From NCBI GenBank assembly GCA_028284945.1, contig JANQQJ010000040.1, forward strand, positions 1 through 64,000: 64,000 nucleotides of DNA, given 5' to 3'. A program made the position numbers and the translations under genes. The DNA is from Alphaproteobacteria bacterium. GTDB lineage: Bacteria; Pseudomonadota; Alphaproteobacteria; SMXS01. The notes beneath the pieces are model-generated. The model was not told the DNA's origin and searched no databases. It saw only the letters and a program-made list of their open reading frames with translations. Positions 1-12,037 of this stretch are shown piece by piece (the stretch's first letter is position 1; each line of letters starts with the position of its first letter).

Positions 1-2559
1 GGGCATCTCGCCCTCACCCGGATCGGCAACAAAATCAACATTGGCGCCAATCACCGTCGCATCGAAGTCGTTATCGATATCGACAAAATCGGGGCCCGCC
101 GCCTGCGTCGAACTGATATTGCCCGTATAGCTCAACGAGCCATCAGCACTGATCGAGCCGCTATTGGCAAAATCACCGTCAAGCGTGTTGACCAGCAACA
201 CACCGGCGACATTGACCGTGACCCCATTGTCGACACTCAGATAGGCCGACGTCTCGCCCGCCGCCGAAAGCGTTTGCGACAGCGTCGCCGCGCCGGTGGC
301 CGTAATCGTTCCCGAGTTTACGAACGCCGTCGACGTCCCGTCTCCGTCGATGCCAAAGGCGGACAGCGTAATGCGAACGTCGTCCACGCCCAGATAACCA
401 TAGAAGTCACTGGCATTAGCCGACGCGTTGATCGTGTTATTCGCCACGGCAGACGCAGACACGGTTCCCGAATTATCGATATCGTAGGTGCCGCCGTTTA
501 TATCGATACCGCGGGCAAAAACCATCTGATCGATGTCGTTGATGTAGACCGACGCGGAGGTTCCAGCGGCAACAAGATCATAGTCATGATTACTGATGGC
601 GTCGGCAGAAATCGTTAGATCAGAGCTGTTGGTCAGCGAACCCGGCACGTCATCGCCTGGCCCGGCGAAGGTGTTGATGTTCACCCCATCAATTCTAATC
701 TCGCCGTCCTCATTCACATCGATTTCAGCAAAAGCGGCCTCGCTGGTAGCGCTGGCTGTGACAGAGCGATCCGCTGTGCCAGTCGCGGCGATCGTTCCAC
801 TGTTGTCAAAGTCGCCACTCAGGGTCCCGATGAAAACACCAGCCCCAGTGGCGATGAACTGGCCACCATTGATATCGACAATCGCATTGCCGGCGTCAGG
901 CCCAGCCGATGCATCAAGCACAGCTGCTACAGAGGCGCCGGCGTTTGCAGTGATGGTACCGGTGTTCAGGAAGCCGGTACTCCTGCGGCTGTAAACCCCC
1001 CATGCACTTCCATAAGCTGAAGCACTGAAGTCCACAGTTGCTTGACCCATGCTCGCCACAGCTTCGGCATCAAACGACTGCATGGAGCTCGCATTTGCTG
1101 AAATCGTACCGGCGTTTTGAACATCGTGTTCGCCGTTGGGGATATAGACCGCCCAGGCGGACCGATAACCCGACGGCTGTGCAACATCGACCCTAGGGCT
1201 ATAGCCCTCTGCCAACAAATTATAATTACCAACAGCTGTTGAATGAGCCTCAATCACACCGGTTTCGGTGTTGATGAAAGACCCACCCAAGATCGAGCCG
1301 TCTTCCTGCGGCACGCCTGCCAAGTTATTTATGGTTACACCATATGACCCGCCATAGGTGCCACTACCATTTGTGCTGCTCACCGACAGATCGACGTTAC
1401 CGCCATCGCTGGACGCGGTCCCATCAAGTTCAAGGGTCGAATTCGTATTGGCAGAAATCGTCCCTGAGTTGACGAAATTACCATCAAGGTCGTTGATATT
1501 GACGGCGGACACATAACCCCAGATGTCCGGGTTCAAATCCACGTCTGCGCCGCCGGCACCGTCAACGTCGGCATCGACATCACCTGAGGCATTTGCTGTG
1601 CCGGTAATCGTGCCGGAATTGGTGAAGCCTGTGGTTGTTCCATCCAGCTCAACCGGGAAGGCCCGCGCGTAATCCCTGGTCAGGTCCACGGAAACAGCCG
1701 CAAGGCCGGTCGTTGCCTCTGCGGCAACATCAACCACGGCATTGACAGTGGCATCAGATGAGATTGTGCCCGAATTGTCGAAGTCGTAGGTGCCACCACG
1801 GATATGCACACCAGTCGCGATAGCATCCATCCGGATATCCGAAAGGTTCACGTCGATATTCGCGCCGTCGGCAACGATTACATGATTGGTACTGGCTGAA
1901 GCGTTCGCTGCAATGGTCAGCGGCGACGTATTGGTAAACGTACCGTCCGTCATGGAGTTTATGTCAACCGCCCGCGCAAATGCATCCAGGTCGTCATTGA
2001 CGGTTGCACCAGCAGTCAGCGGCGACGCTTCGGTGCCACGTACGACATCAAGCGTCAGGCTTGCGTCGGCAGTAATGTCGTTACCATTGTCAAAGTCGCC
2101 TGTCAGACCGCCGTCGATATCGACAGCATAGGCAGACGCATCCAAGTCATGTGTTGGGTTCGAACCAGTCGAGCTGTTGTAGCTGCCCGATCCAGTCGCC
2201 GTAGCGGCAATCGTACCGTTGTTCGTGATGTTGCCTTCAAGACCGCCATTAATCTCCAGCGCTGTTGTCAGGATGTTGAAGTCCGCACTGCCGGCGGTCC
2301 GCATGACGTCGGTGGTGACAATGCCCTCGATCAGGCCATTGTTTGTCAGGTTACCCACATGGTTCTGAACAAACACGCCGTTGGGGCTGATGATCCCGGT
2401 ACCGGCGATCAGCGCGTCTTCGGACAGATTGGTGACATTCGCGGCTGTCTGGGTGCCGGTGATGGTTACCGCGCGAGCCGACGACGCGGCAACGAGACTA
2501 CCACCCATCAGGGCAGCAGCAGACACAGATAGCTTCAAGCGATTGGAAAAACGCGACAA
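1..2559 (-). CDS. Repeat-rich exported surface protein, autotransporter/adhesin-like (3' end outside window)
   Basis: The minus strand reads open for 853 codons from a TTG start to the window edge. A GAGGAG ribosome site lies about 7 nt upstream, and no better ATG precedes the signal peptide. The first ~26 residues are a signal peptide: basic (SRFSNRLK), then hydrophobic, ending near SSARA. The rest is about 15 imperfect repeats of 45-60 residues. Each repeat centres on N-[STAN]-G-[TS]-[IV] followed by small residues (NSGTITATG, NTGTITANAG, NSGTISANT) and carries an Asp/Gly/Val strand such as VDINGG. No cysteine was seen. This composition is typical of extracellular beta-helix passengers of type V autotransporters or large adhesins. 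A C-terminal barrel would lie beyond the left edge and cannot be confirmed. The export and beta-helix reading is secure; the secretion type is inference. Confidence 0.8.
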   Translation of the reverse strand, partial: MSRFSNRLKLSVSAAALMGGSLVAASSARAVTITGTQTAANVTNLSEDALIAGTGIISPNGVFVQNHVGNLTNNGLIEGIVTTDVMRTAGSADFNILTTALEINGGLEGNITNNGTIAATATGSGSYNSSTGSNPTHDLDASAYAVDIDGGLTGDFDNGNDITADASLTLDVVRGTEASPLTAGATVNDDLDAFARAVDINSMTDGTFTNTSPLTIAANASASTNHVIVADGANIDVNLSDIRMDAIATGVHIRGGTYDFDNSGTISSDATVNAVVDVAAEATTGLAAVSVDLTRDYARAFPVELDGTTTGFTNSGTITGTANASGDVDADVDGAGGADVDLNPDIWGYVSAVNINDLDGNFVNSGTISANTNSTLELDGTASSDGGNVDLSVSSTNGSGTYGGSYGVTINNLAGVPQEDGSILGGSFINTETGVIEAHSTAVGNYNLLAEGYSPRVDVAQPSGYRSAWAVYIPNGEHDVQNAGTISANASSMQSFDAEAVASMGQATVDFSASAYGSAWGVYSRRSTGFLNTGTITANAGASVAAVLDASAGPDAGNAIVDINGGQFIATGAGVFIGTLSGDFDNSGTIAATGTADRSVTASATSEAAFAEIDVNEDGEIRIDGVNINTFAGPGDDVPGSLTNSSDLTISADAISNHDYDLVAAGTSASVYINDIDQMVFARGIDINGGTYDIDNSGTVSASAVANNTINASANASDFYGYLGVDDVRITLSAFGIDGDGTSTAFVNSGTITATGAATLSQTLSAAGETSAYLSVDNGVTVNVAGVLLVNTLDGDFANSGSISADGSLSYTGNISSTQAAGPDFVDIDNDFDATVIGANVDFVADPGEGEMP

Positions 2560-2602
2560 GGGTGGCCTCCTCGAAAAAATAGCCCGTTAGTTGAGCGTCG
2601 GA

Positions 2603-2622
2603 AAAAGACGCAAAAGTCTTTT
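2603..2622. other. Short inverted repeat upstream of the repeat-protein gene
   Basis: AAAAGAC and GTCTTTT are separated by 6 nt in the ~200 bp spacer between the TPR-sulfotransferase stop and the start of the repeat protein. The arms lie about 45-65 nt upstream of the TTG start. They could be an operator or a weak hairpin in the 5' leader. There is no further support. Confidence 0.25.
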
Positions 2623-2761
2623 GGTTCGTGTGGCGCAAAATGCCCGGCAGGTTGGACCAAATCAACCCCTGTTTCGCACCTGCGAGCACAAAATATTGTG
2701 GATTCCGCGCAGGTTGTGCATTTTTGCAACAGTGTAAGAAGTGACAGGCTCGGGCAGTCTG

Positions 2762-4897
2762 TCAGATAACCTCATCCAACCCATTAACGAGCGGCTGAAT
2801 GGCTGTTCCATATTTTTTCCAGCGTTCGACGGATCTTGTGTAGATGGGTTCACGGACCTGGGCGACGGAAGCTGTCTTGACCGGGCGCTTGGCGTCATAG
2901 AATTCGAGGCACTGATCCTCCCAGTCGAGGCCGGCGAAGTCGAGCAGAGCGCGCGCCTGGCCGTCCACGTCGGCCACCAGATCTTCATATTGCTGTTCGT
3001 AATAGGCGCCCTTGGGCAGCACCGCCTTCCAATGTGCCATCAGGGCATCGTACTTCTTGTAATAGGCCGCCAGTTCATTGAAGTCGTAGGAGTATGGCAG
3101 GTCCTCGCGGAACAGCTTGGTAAAGCAACTCACGCAATTGTCGATCGGGTTGCGCCGGATATGGATGATCTTCGCATTCGGCATCGCAATGTGGATCAGC
3201 CCGACATAGAAGAAGTTGGTCAGCATCTTGTCGGTAAAGCGCGGCTCACCCCCGGTCCAGTTGGGGATATTGGCCAGATAGCCATCAGCGATCCGGGTCA
3301 TATGGTCATCCGAGAGGAACTGGAACACCTCCGGATAGCGGATCGAATCCGAAAAGTCCTTGCCGATCACATCGGTCATCGCCTGGTTGAAGCTGCGGAT
3401 CTCACCGGCCCCGAACACCTGGCTGTGGGACGAGATAATCTGCTCGGTGAGCGTTGAGCCCGAGCGCGGCATGCCCAGCACGAAGACCGGCGCATCGGTG
3501 GTGTGGCCGCCAACCTCGGCCTTCTTCGCCTCAATCGCTTCCTTGGTGAAGACTTCGGCGATCCGGTCGAACAGGAACAGGCTGGCCTGCGGGTTATAAT
3601 CCAGCTCCGCCCGCTTATATTTGGCGCCCTCAATGAACTCGGCCATCGCCCGTTCGCTCTCGCCCACATCGTCGAACACCTTGCCCAAAGCATAGTGCAC
3701 GCCGATCTTCTCGTGGTCGGTCAGCGTCTTGTTCTGTTCCGCGGCTTGCAGGAAGGCCTGGTAGTGCGGGTCGTCCTTCGTAAACTTCTTGGCATTGGCC
3801 AGGTTGGTGTAGATCCGCAGCGAATCCGGCGCGATCCCGATCGCCCGTTCAAAATAGGCCTTGGCCTCATCCATCTCGCCCAGTTCCATATGCGAGACGC
3901 CGATCTGATTGAGGATGTCGGCTGCGTCATCCTTCTGTTCCAGCGCCTTCTTGAACCAGTCGATCGACTCTTCGGTGTGGCCCATCTCCCGCTTCAGCCG
4001 GCCCATCAGCGCCAGCGACCGGGCGCTTTCCGGGTCCAGGGCCAGCGCCTGCTTCACCGCGGCCTCCGCGCCGGGCAGCTTATGGTCCTCGATCAGCAGA
4101 TTGCCCATCATCAGGAACGGATCGACTTCCTTGGGATACTGGGTTGTCAACCGCGACAGCAGGGTCAGCGCATAGTTGCTGTTGCCCTGCGCATGGGAGG
4201 CTGCTGCGATGCCCGTCAGCGCATCCATATGCTCCGGCCGGATCTCTGTCGCGCGGCGGAACAGAGCCTCGGCTTTTGCGGCCTCCTGCTGCGACAGATA
4301 GGCTTTACCCGCATTGGTCAGCGCCTCGACATAGTTGGGGTTGAGCGCAATCGCCTGTTCGTAATGCTTGGCGCCTTCGGGGAAGTTCTCGCGGATGCGG
4401 AACAGATTGCCCAGATTGTTATGCGCTTCGGCAAAGTCCGGGTTGAGCGACACCGCCTTCTCGTAACTCGCCTGCGCCGCATCATAGTCCTGCTGCTCGA
4501 ACTGCACGATGCCCAGATTGTTATGCGCCTCGGCATAGTTCGGCGCCATCGCAACAGCCTGAGCGCCATGCGCCGACGCCTTATACAGATCACCCCGCTG
4601 GCGGTTCATCTCACACAGATTACTGTGAAATACCGGCAGGTTCGGATTGGCCGCGAGCCCCTGCTCAAGCAGACCGATCGCATCATCGACACGGCCCATC
4701 CCATGCAAAACAAACGCCCGAACAGCCAGGACATCCGGATGACCGGGGAATTTCTCCATAAGCTGTGCTGTCAGATTCTCAGCAGCCGGCACGCGGCCTG
4801 CATTCGCTAACTGGATTGCAAGCGCAGTCGCGTCCTCGCGCTTCATTCGGCGTTGCGCGGTCGGTTGCTCTTGGTCAGCCATCTCGGTCTCTTTCAT
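2762..4897 (-). CDS. TPR-repeat protein with C-terminal sulfotransferase domain
   Basis: This 711-residue protein has two parts. Residues ~45-430 are about ten tetratricopeptide repeats (YAEAHNNLG..., FAEAHNNLG... and similar). Residues ~470-711 form a PAPS-dependent sulfotransferase domain. The 5'-phosphosulfate loop is GMPRSGSTLTEQ (residues 475-486) and the 3'-phosphate motif is RRNPIDNCVSCF (581-592). No signal peptide is seen, so it is probably cytosolic, with the TPRs docking a partner or acceptor. The family transfers sulfate from PAPS to a hydroxyl or amine; the acceptor here is unknown. A second in-frame ATG five codons downstream has an AGAGA-like ribosome site, so the true start may be at 4882. 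It lies upstream of the repeat surface protein and could modify a surface molecule, which is inference from position only. Confidence 0.85.
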   Translation of the reverse strand: MKETEMADQEQPTAQRRMKREDATALAIQLANAGRVPAAENLTAQLMEKFPGHPDVLAVRAFVLHGMGRVDDAIGLLEQGLAANPNLPVFHSNLCEMNRQRGDLYKASAHGAQAVAMAPNYAEAHNNLGIVQFEQQDYDAAQASYEKAVSLNPDFAEAHNNLGNLFRIRENFPEGAKHYEQAIALNPNYVEALTNAGKAYLSQQEAAKAEALFRRATEIRPEHMDALTGIAAASHAQGNSNYALTLLSRLTTQYPKEVDPFLMMGNLLIEDHKLPGAEAAVKQALALDPESARSLALMGRLKREMGHTEESIDWFKKALEQKDDAADILNQIGVSHMELGEMDEAKAYFERAIGIAPDSLRIYTNLANAKKFTKDDPHYQAFLQAAEQNKTLTDHEKIGVHYALGKVFDDVGESERAMAEFIEGAKYKRAELDYNPQASLFLFDRIAEVFTKEAIEAKKAEVGGHTTDAPVFVLGMPRSGSTLTEQIISSHSQVFGAGEIRSFNQAMTDVIGKDFSDSIRYPEVFQFLSDDHMTRIADGYLANIPNWTGGEPRFTDKMLTNFFYVGLIHIAMPNAKIIHIRRNPIDNCVSCFTKLFREDLPYSYDFNELAAYYKKYDALMAHWKAVLPKGAYYEQQYEDLVADVDGQARALLDFAGLDWEDQCLEFYDAKRPVKTASVAQVREPIYTRSVERWKKYGTAIQPLVNGLDEVI

Positions 4898-4965
4898 TTC
4901 GCTGCCAGAGAGTGTTCACGCGGCAGGCTTGGTAGAATTGGGTGTGTCCAGAAATTACTGAAAAA

Positions 4966-5041
4966 TGGCGAGCCCTCGGGGATTCGAACCCCGGACCTAC
5001 TGATTAAAAGTCAGTTGCTCTACCAACTGAGCTAAGGGCTC
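4966..5041 (-). tRNA. tRNA-Lys (anticodon TTT)
   Basis: The minus strand folds as a full cloverleaf. The acceptor GAGCCCT pairs with AGGGCTC. The D arm GCTCAGTTGGTAGAGC is present, the anticodon stem CTGAC/ATCAG encloses TTT, and the T arm contains GGTTCGAAT. The discriminator G and an encoded CCA (4966-4968) follow, then a T-rich stretch that may end transcription. The TTT anticodon reads AAA and AAG lysine codons. Confidence 0.95.
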
Positions 5042-5186
5042 TCACGAAGCGCGCGGACCATAGGCGAGGCGTATGGTTACGGTCAAGCAGCGGAAGCCCC
5101 CAACCGGCAGATTCTGCTGCTATTGTGTTCCCTGTGCCCGGTTCGTATCCTCCACACACTCCGAAAGTGACGGAAATGGCGGGCTG

Positions 5187-5951
5187 ATGATCATATTAGG
5201 GCTGGGCACAGGCCGTAGCGGCACCGCGTCGCTGGCCAAGCTGCTAAACGCTCAGACTGACGCCCTGTGCTTCCATGAGATGAGCCCGAGTGTGGTGCGT
5301 TTCACCGGCACGCCGCGACCGATCCTGAATACGGTGAATGAGTTTCAGGCGATCCTTGATGGCTGTAACCCTTCTGACCTTACCGTCGATTTGTCCCGGC
5401 GGGTCTCTGTCGAGGCCTATAGCACCCTGCGCGGCATGAAACGCGTCAGACTGCTCGGCGACATCGCGTTCTATTACCTGACCTATGTTGAAGCGATTGC
5501 CCATGCCAACCCCAATGTCCGGTTCCTTTGCCTGCGGCGGGACCGTGCTGAGACCGTGGCAAGCTGGATGAAGAAAACTAGTATCGAACGCTGGCGTTCC
5601 AAACGGCTGGCCGACCGCCTTGGCTCTTGGATTACCCGTGAGCCATTCCACGAATCCACCAATCCCTGGATGGAACATGACGGGACCGAGTGGGCCATCG
5701 ATCCTGTCTGGGACAAGTGCTTTCCCAAGTTCCCAGGCCCGACCCGCGAAGAAGCAGCAGGCCAGTACTGGGACTATTACTACGAAGAGGCCGAAAAGCT
5801 CTTGGCGCGGTTTCCCGACCGGTTCCGGGTGATTGAAACGGTCACGCTCAACGATCGTGATACACAAAAGGATATTCTGACCTTTTGTGGAATTGACGAA
5901 GCGGAACAGGTGTTCACCGACGCTCACATACACCAGTCATCGATAGGCTGA
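5187..5951 (+). CDS. Sulfotransferase-family protein
   Basis: This is a 254-residue protein from the ATG that begins MIILGLGTGRSGTASL. The open frame extends 38 codons further upstream, but that part abuts tRNA-Lys and lacks any family resemblance, so the internal start is chosen. GTGRSGTASL (residues 6-15) is the 5'-phosphosulfate-binding loop. The central FLCLRRDRAETVASWMK fits the 3'-phosphate-binding strand and helix. Members use PAPS to sulfate carbohydrates or lipids, or are nucleotide-binding relatives of such enzymes. The stop codon overlaps the next start by one base (TGATG), so the gene is translationally coupled to the ATP-grasp/phosphatase gene. The acceptor is unknown. A surface glycan is suggested by the deacetylase two genes on. 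Confidence 0.75.
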   Translation: MIILGLGTGRSGTASLAKLLNAQTDALCFHEMSPSVVRFTGTPRPILNTVNEFQAILDGCNPSDLTVDLSRRVSVEAYSTLRGMKRVRLLGDIAFYYLTYVEAIAHANPNVRFLCLRRDRAETVASWMKKTSIERWRSKRLADRLGSWITREPFHESTNPWMEHDGTEWAIDPVWDKCFPKFPGPTREEAAGQYWDYYYEEAEKLLARFPDRFRVIETVTLNDRDTQKDILTFCGIDEAEQVFTDAHIHQSSIG

Positions 5952-7674
5952 TGCAACACCCTGACCTGTCGGATCGCCGGGTGCTGGTTATGGGGGATGA
6001 CGTTCGCAGCTTCCTCTCCGTCGTCCGGTCACTGGGCCGCTTGGGCCTCCAGGTTGATGTTGTGGCCGAGGACCAGTCCTCGCCGGCATTAAAGTCCAGA
6101 TATATTGCTAAAGCCCTGAGGCTTCCTCCCTACGCCCTGGGGAGTGAGGCCTGGGCCGAAACGCTGCAATCCCATATGAAAACCGGGAAGTACACGCTGG
6201 TTGTTCCGTGCGACGACCGGACAATCCTGCCCCTTCTGCATCATCGGGAAGAATTTGCACAAACACGCATAGCCCTGCCAAACGACGATGCCTATGACGC
6301 ATTCTACGACAAGCTGGAAACCCGCCATCTGGCGGCAAGCGTAGGGGTACCCACGGCACCAGGACGTGCCCTTACCCCTGGCGACTCCGCCGAAACACTG
6401 GCAGTTGAGTTCGGGTTGCCCTTGGTCATCAAGCCGCGGCGCTCCTACACGGTAGAGACATTGTCCAGCCGGGGCCGGGTCCATATCTGCCAGACCACCT
6501 CTGACATCGACAAAGCCTTGCCGGATGAGAGTATTAGCGGCGAGTTCCTGGTTGAAGGATTTTTTGTGGGTTCCGGCGCCGGTGTGTCTGTACTGGCGCA
6601 TCGTGGCGAAGTTCTGCAAGCGTTTCAGCATGCGCGGCTCCGTGAATCCTCAAGCGGGGGCAGTTCCTACCGGATCAGCCAGGCGTGCAGCCCACGGTTA
6701 CTAGAGGCCGCACAAAAACTGGCGGCAGCAGCGGCATTACATGGCGTCGCGATGGTGGAGTTTCGTCACGACCGCTCGACCGGCGACTTCATCCTAATAG
6801 AGGTCAACGCGCGGTTCTGGGGATCGTTGCCGCTGGCCATCGCGTCCGGGGTCGACTTTCCGGCCCTGCTATACCGCATGCTGGTTGACGACCAGGTGCC
6901 GGAAAAGTCCGATTACCAGATCGGCATGCGCGCCCGCGCGATCAGCGCCGACGTGACAGAGGCTGCAGAGGCATTCTCCCGCAAACGGCGGGAGAGCTTT
7001 GGCGCGGCGCTGCTCTATGTGACCAATGCCGGTCTTGGTTGGCTGCGGCTTCTGAGTGGCCGGGAAGTCCATGACAGTTTTGCCTGGGATGATCCGGCGC
7101 CCTGGTGGGCCGAGGTCGCCACCCTGATAAAACAAGCCGGCTCCAAGCTCTGGCGGAAAACGCCCCTGGCCGACAAATCAGCTCATAGCCATGCCGCTCG
7201 CACGGTTAGGCGGTCAATGCCCAAAACCATTCTTGTGTTATGCCAGGGGAATATCTGCCGCAGCCCCTATGCCGCGAAGCGGCTGGAGCAGGCACTTTAT
7301 CGGCGTGATGTCGCGGTGGTCTCTGCTGGATTGATGGACAGGGTCGACCGTCCCTCTCCCGCCGTTGCGCAGCAGGCTGCAAGCAGCCATGGGATTGACC
7401 TGTCGGATCACAGATCGCGCTATGCTGATGACGGTCTAATTGAAGAAAGCGACCTGGTCGTGCTTTTCGACGCGATCAACGAAGCAGGCCTGAAAGCCAG
7501 AGGCGCCTGGGAGCACGACAAAGCTCTGCGGCTCGGCGCGCTGATCCCCGATGCATCTGATCAAGGTACCATCGAAGACCCGATCAATGGCACGCCAGAA
7601 GACTTTGACGCCTGTTACGACCGGATCGATCAGGCGGTGGAGCATTTCACCGCTCTCATAGAGGACAAGCCACA

Positions 7675-7678
<4 letters not shown>
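5951..7678 (+). CDS. ATP-grasp ligase fused to low-molecular-weight tyrosine phosphatase
   Basis: This is a 575-residue fusion. Residues ~1-330 form an ATP-grasp enzyme: an N-terminal Rossmann-like domain, the ATP-binding lysine in LPLVIKPRR (K161), and the metal-binding end of the fold at IEVNARFWGSLP (E284, N286). After a linker (~380-420), residues 424-575 form a complete low-molecular-weight protein tyrosine phosphatase. Its nucleophile loop is CQGNICRS (C431, R437) and its general-acid loop is IEDPING (D543). ATP-grasp enzymes join a carboxylate to an amine or thiol through an acylphosphate. LMW phosphatases dephosphorylate kinases of exopolysaccharide systems or small phosphoesters. Overlaps of 1 nt upstream and 4 nt downstream place it in the middle of a coupled operon. 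The substrate is unknown; both catalytic centres look intact. Confidence 0.85.
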
Positions 7679-9905
<2,227 letters not shown>

Positions 9906-9940
9906 CTAAGGTGTTTCCTCAAATCAACCGACGGACTCTC

Positions 9941-10879
9941 ATGCGCATTGGATTAGCCCTTCCCCAGCTTGGCGATGACGCCACGCCGGACACCATCGCC
10001 AGCTTCGCCCGCAGTGCCGAAGACCATGGTTTTGACTCTCTATGGGTCCACGAGCGGATGTTCAGCCCCATCCACGAACAGAATTTCGGCGGCGGAGTGC
10101 AGGATCTCTCTCCAATGGAATTGCTGTCCTTTGCAGCCGGTGTCACCTCAAAGATCCGGTTGGGCACCTCTGTCATCACCCTGGCCTATCATCGCCCGAT
10201 CATGCTGGCCAAAGCGTCGGCCACCCTGGATGTGCTGTCCAATGGCCGGCTTGATCTGGGTATTGGGCTGGGCCTCAACAAGGAAGAGCACCGGCAGAAC
10301 GATGTGGACTTCCACAAGCGCGGCAAGCGCAGCGCCGAATTCATCAAGGCGCTGAAGGCCTGCTGGATGCCAGATCCGGTGGAATTCAAAGGCGAGTTTT
10401 TTGATATTCCGCCCGCCAATACCAGCCCCAAACCGGTCCAGCGGGACGCGGACGGCAACCCGGCGATCCCGTTAATCGGAGGGTTCCGTTCCAAGCCAGG
10501 GCAGCGCCGCACGGCAGAACTATGCGATGGCTGGCAGACCGCAGGCAAAGATCTGGAAGAGGCCCTGGCCGACTATGATGAGGCGAACAGAGCCGCTCAG
10601 GAAGAATTCGGCCGACCCAAACTGCCGTTCTATTGGCGGGTATGGGCGATACCACCGTTCTCTGAACGGGAAGCTCCCCAACAGACCGGTGACCGGATCG
10701 TCGCCTATTGGGGCGGGCCGATTGAAGAAATGGCCGAAAAGGTGATCGCTGCGCGCGAAGCAGGCGTTGACCAGCTTATTCTCGACTCAAACCGCTTTCA
10801 GGGTGGCGATGAGGGTGACTGGTGGGACAAACAACCCGAGACCTTCGCGCCGCTTGTAGAGGCGGCTCACGCGTCTTGA
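9941..10879 (+). CDS. LLM-class flavin-dependent oxidoreductase (luciferase-like)
   Basis: This is a 312-residue TIM-barrel protein of the luciferase-like monooxygenase family. The start is the ATG of [11 protein letters not shown]; the frame runs 22 codons further upstream without family resemblance. Family motifs are [32 protein letters not shown] and [16 protein letters not shown] in the first half, and a C-terminal [17 protein letters not shown]. Members use reduced FMN or F420 to oxidise diverse substrates, and the substrate cannot be read from sequence. It is inserted head-on between queA and tgt. Its last 13 nt overlap the 3' end of queA. This suggests a later arrival in a conserved block. 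Confidence 0.85.
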   Translation: MRIGLALPQLGDDATPDTIASFARSAEDHGFDSLWVHERMFSPIHEQNFGGGVQDLSPMELLSFAAGVTSKIRLGTSVITLAYHRPIMLAKASATLDVLSNGRLDLGIGLGLNKEEHRQNDVDFHKRGKRSAEFIKALKACWMPDPVEFKGEFFDIPPANTSPKPVQRDADGNPAIPLIGGFRSKPGQRRTAELCDGWQTAGKDLEEALADYDEANRAAQEEFGRPKLPFYWRVWAIPPFSEREAPQQTGDRIVAYWGGPIEEMAEKVIAAREAGVDQLILDSNRFQGGDEGDWWDKQPETFAPLVEAAHAS

Positions 10880-11922
10880 GAGAACAGCAAACACGCGTCG
10901 CCATAAGAGTAGAATCGATATCCCTGCTCCACTGCGTGGGCATAAGCCTCATGCATGGCCTCAAGCCCTGAAAACGCGCTGACCAGCATAAACAGCGTGC
11001 TTTTAGGCAGATGAAAGTTGGTCATCAGCACGTCAACGGCCTTGAATCCGTAACCGGGTGTGATGAAAATATCCGTTTCACCAGTAAAGGGGTGAACGAC
11101 TCTATCGTTATCCGCGGCGCTTTCCAATAGGCGCATCGACGTCGTTCCGACGGAAACGATCCGTCCGCCGGCGGCCCGCGCCGCGTTGATCCGGTCCGCC
11201 GTCTCTTGCGAAATTTCACCATATTCGGCGTGCATCTTGTGGTCGGCTATGTTCTCGACCTTCACCGGCAGGAACGTCCCGGCCCCCACATGCAGCGTCA
11301 GCGTGACATGGCCAATGCCTGACTGTTCCAACCGCTCGATCAGCTCCGGGGTGAAGTGCAGCCCGGCGGTCGGCGCAGCGACTGCGCCGTCCTTTTCTGC
11401 ATAAACCGTTTGATAATCTTCCAGATCTTGATCATCGGTCGGGCGCTTGCCAGCAATATAGGGCGGCAGCGGCATTTCTCCTGAAGAAAAAATTGCAATA
11501 TCAAGCTGTTCTGATGCTTTATTAAATTTAAAAGTTATCTCGCCGCCATCACCTTTGGCAGCGACGGTTGCTTGAAGACCATCGGCAAACTCGACCCTGT
11601 CATCCACCCGCAGCCGTTTCCCAGGCTTGGCAAAGGCGAGCCATGTATCGCCGGATTTGCGTAGGTGAAGTGTCGCCTCGATCTGGGCGTCGCCTCGCAC
11701 TCCGTCGCCGGGACGAACACCCCGAAGACGCGCTGGAATGACCTTCGTATTGTTAAAAACCAGCAGATCGCCGGGCCTGAGCCAATCGGACAAATCGCTG
11801 CAAATTGAGTCGGTTAGGCCACTTTCCTGAACCACGAGCAGCCGCGCGGCGTCCCGCGGCTCCGCAGGGCGCAGCGCAATGCGCTCCTCCGGCAGGTCAA
11901 AATCGAAGTCGGCGAGTTTCAT
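10867..11922 (-). CDS. queA: S-adenosylmethionine:tRNA ribosyltransferase-isomerase
   Basis: QueA transfers and isomerises the ribosyl part of SAM onto preQ1-34 in tRNA to give epoxyqueuosine. The protein has 351 residues, within the family range. It starts with [19 protein letters not shown] and carries the family segments [56 protein letters not shown] and [10 protein letters not shown]. It continues the minus-strand run from the cyclophilin genes, separated from them by a palindromic repeat. Together with tgt, and with queC and queE at the right end of the window, it covers much of the queuosine pathway. Confidence 0.97.
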   Translation of the reverse strand: MKLADFDFDLPEERIALRPAEPRDAARLLVVQESGLTDSICSDLSDWLRPGDLLVFNNTKVIPARLRGVRPGDGVRGDAQIEATLHLRKSGDTWLAFAKPGKRLRVDDRVEFADGLQATVAAKGDGGEITFKFNKASEQLDIAIFSSGEMPLPPYIAGKRPTDDQDLEDYQTVYAEKDGAVAAPTAGLHFTPELIERLEQSGIGHVTLTLHVGAGTFLPVKVENIADHKMHAEYGEISQETADRINAARAAGGRIVSVGTTSMRLLESAADNDRVVHPFTGETDIFITPGYGFKAVDVLMTNFHLPKSTLFMLVSAFSGLEAMHEAYAHAVEQGYRFYSYGDACLLFSQDA

Positions 11923-11937
11923 CTCGGGGCTCTATTC

Positions 11938-12018
11938 GTCATCGCGAGCGAAGCGACGCGATCCAGACCTCTGGATTGCCGCGCCGGCCTTCGCATTGCT
12001 TGGCCGGCTCGCAATGAC
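11938..12018. repeat. Palindromic intergenic repeat (REP-like)
   Basis: The ends form an imperfect inverted repeat (GTCATCGCGAGCG and GGCTCGCAATGAC) with an inner pair GATCCAG/CTGGAT. A close relative lies at 53228-53312. It occupies nearly all the spacer between queA and the cytosolic cyclophilin gene. Such elements are dispersed intergenic repeats in many proteobacteria and can stabilise or terminate transcripts. Confidence 0.7.
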
Positions 12019-12037
12019 GAAAAGGAAGAGGCAGCGC

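Noticed and set aside
596-2131. Several plus-strand ORFs of 80-130 codons in the first 2.5 kb
   Set aside because: The minus strand is one uninterrupted 853-codon repeat protein with signal peptide and ribosome site, which explains the whole stretch.
3503-4810. 435-codon open frame antisense to the TPR-sulfotransferase gene
   Set aside because: It mirrors the codon periodicity of the minus-strand TPR gene, has no recognisable motif and no ribosome site. Long antisense frames are expected in GC-rich repeats.
4966-5041. tRNA-Lys as an integration site of a genomic island
   Set aside because: No integrase gene or repeated copy of the tRNA 3' end was seen in the window, and the coupled trio lies on the 5' side of the tRNA, not the usual 3' side.
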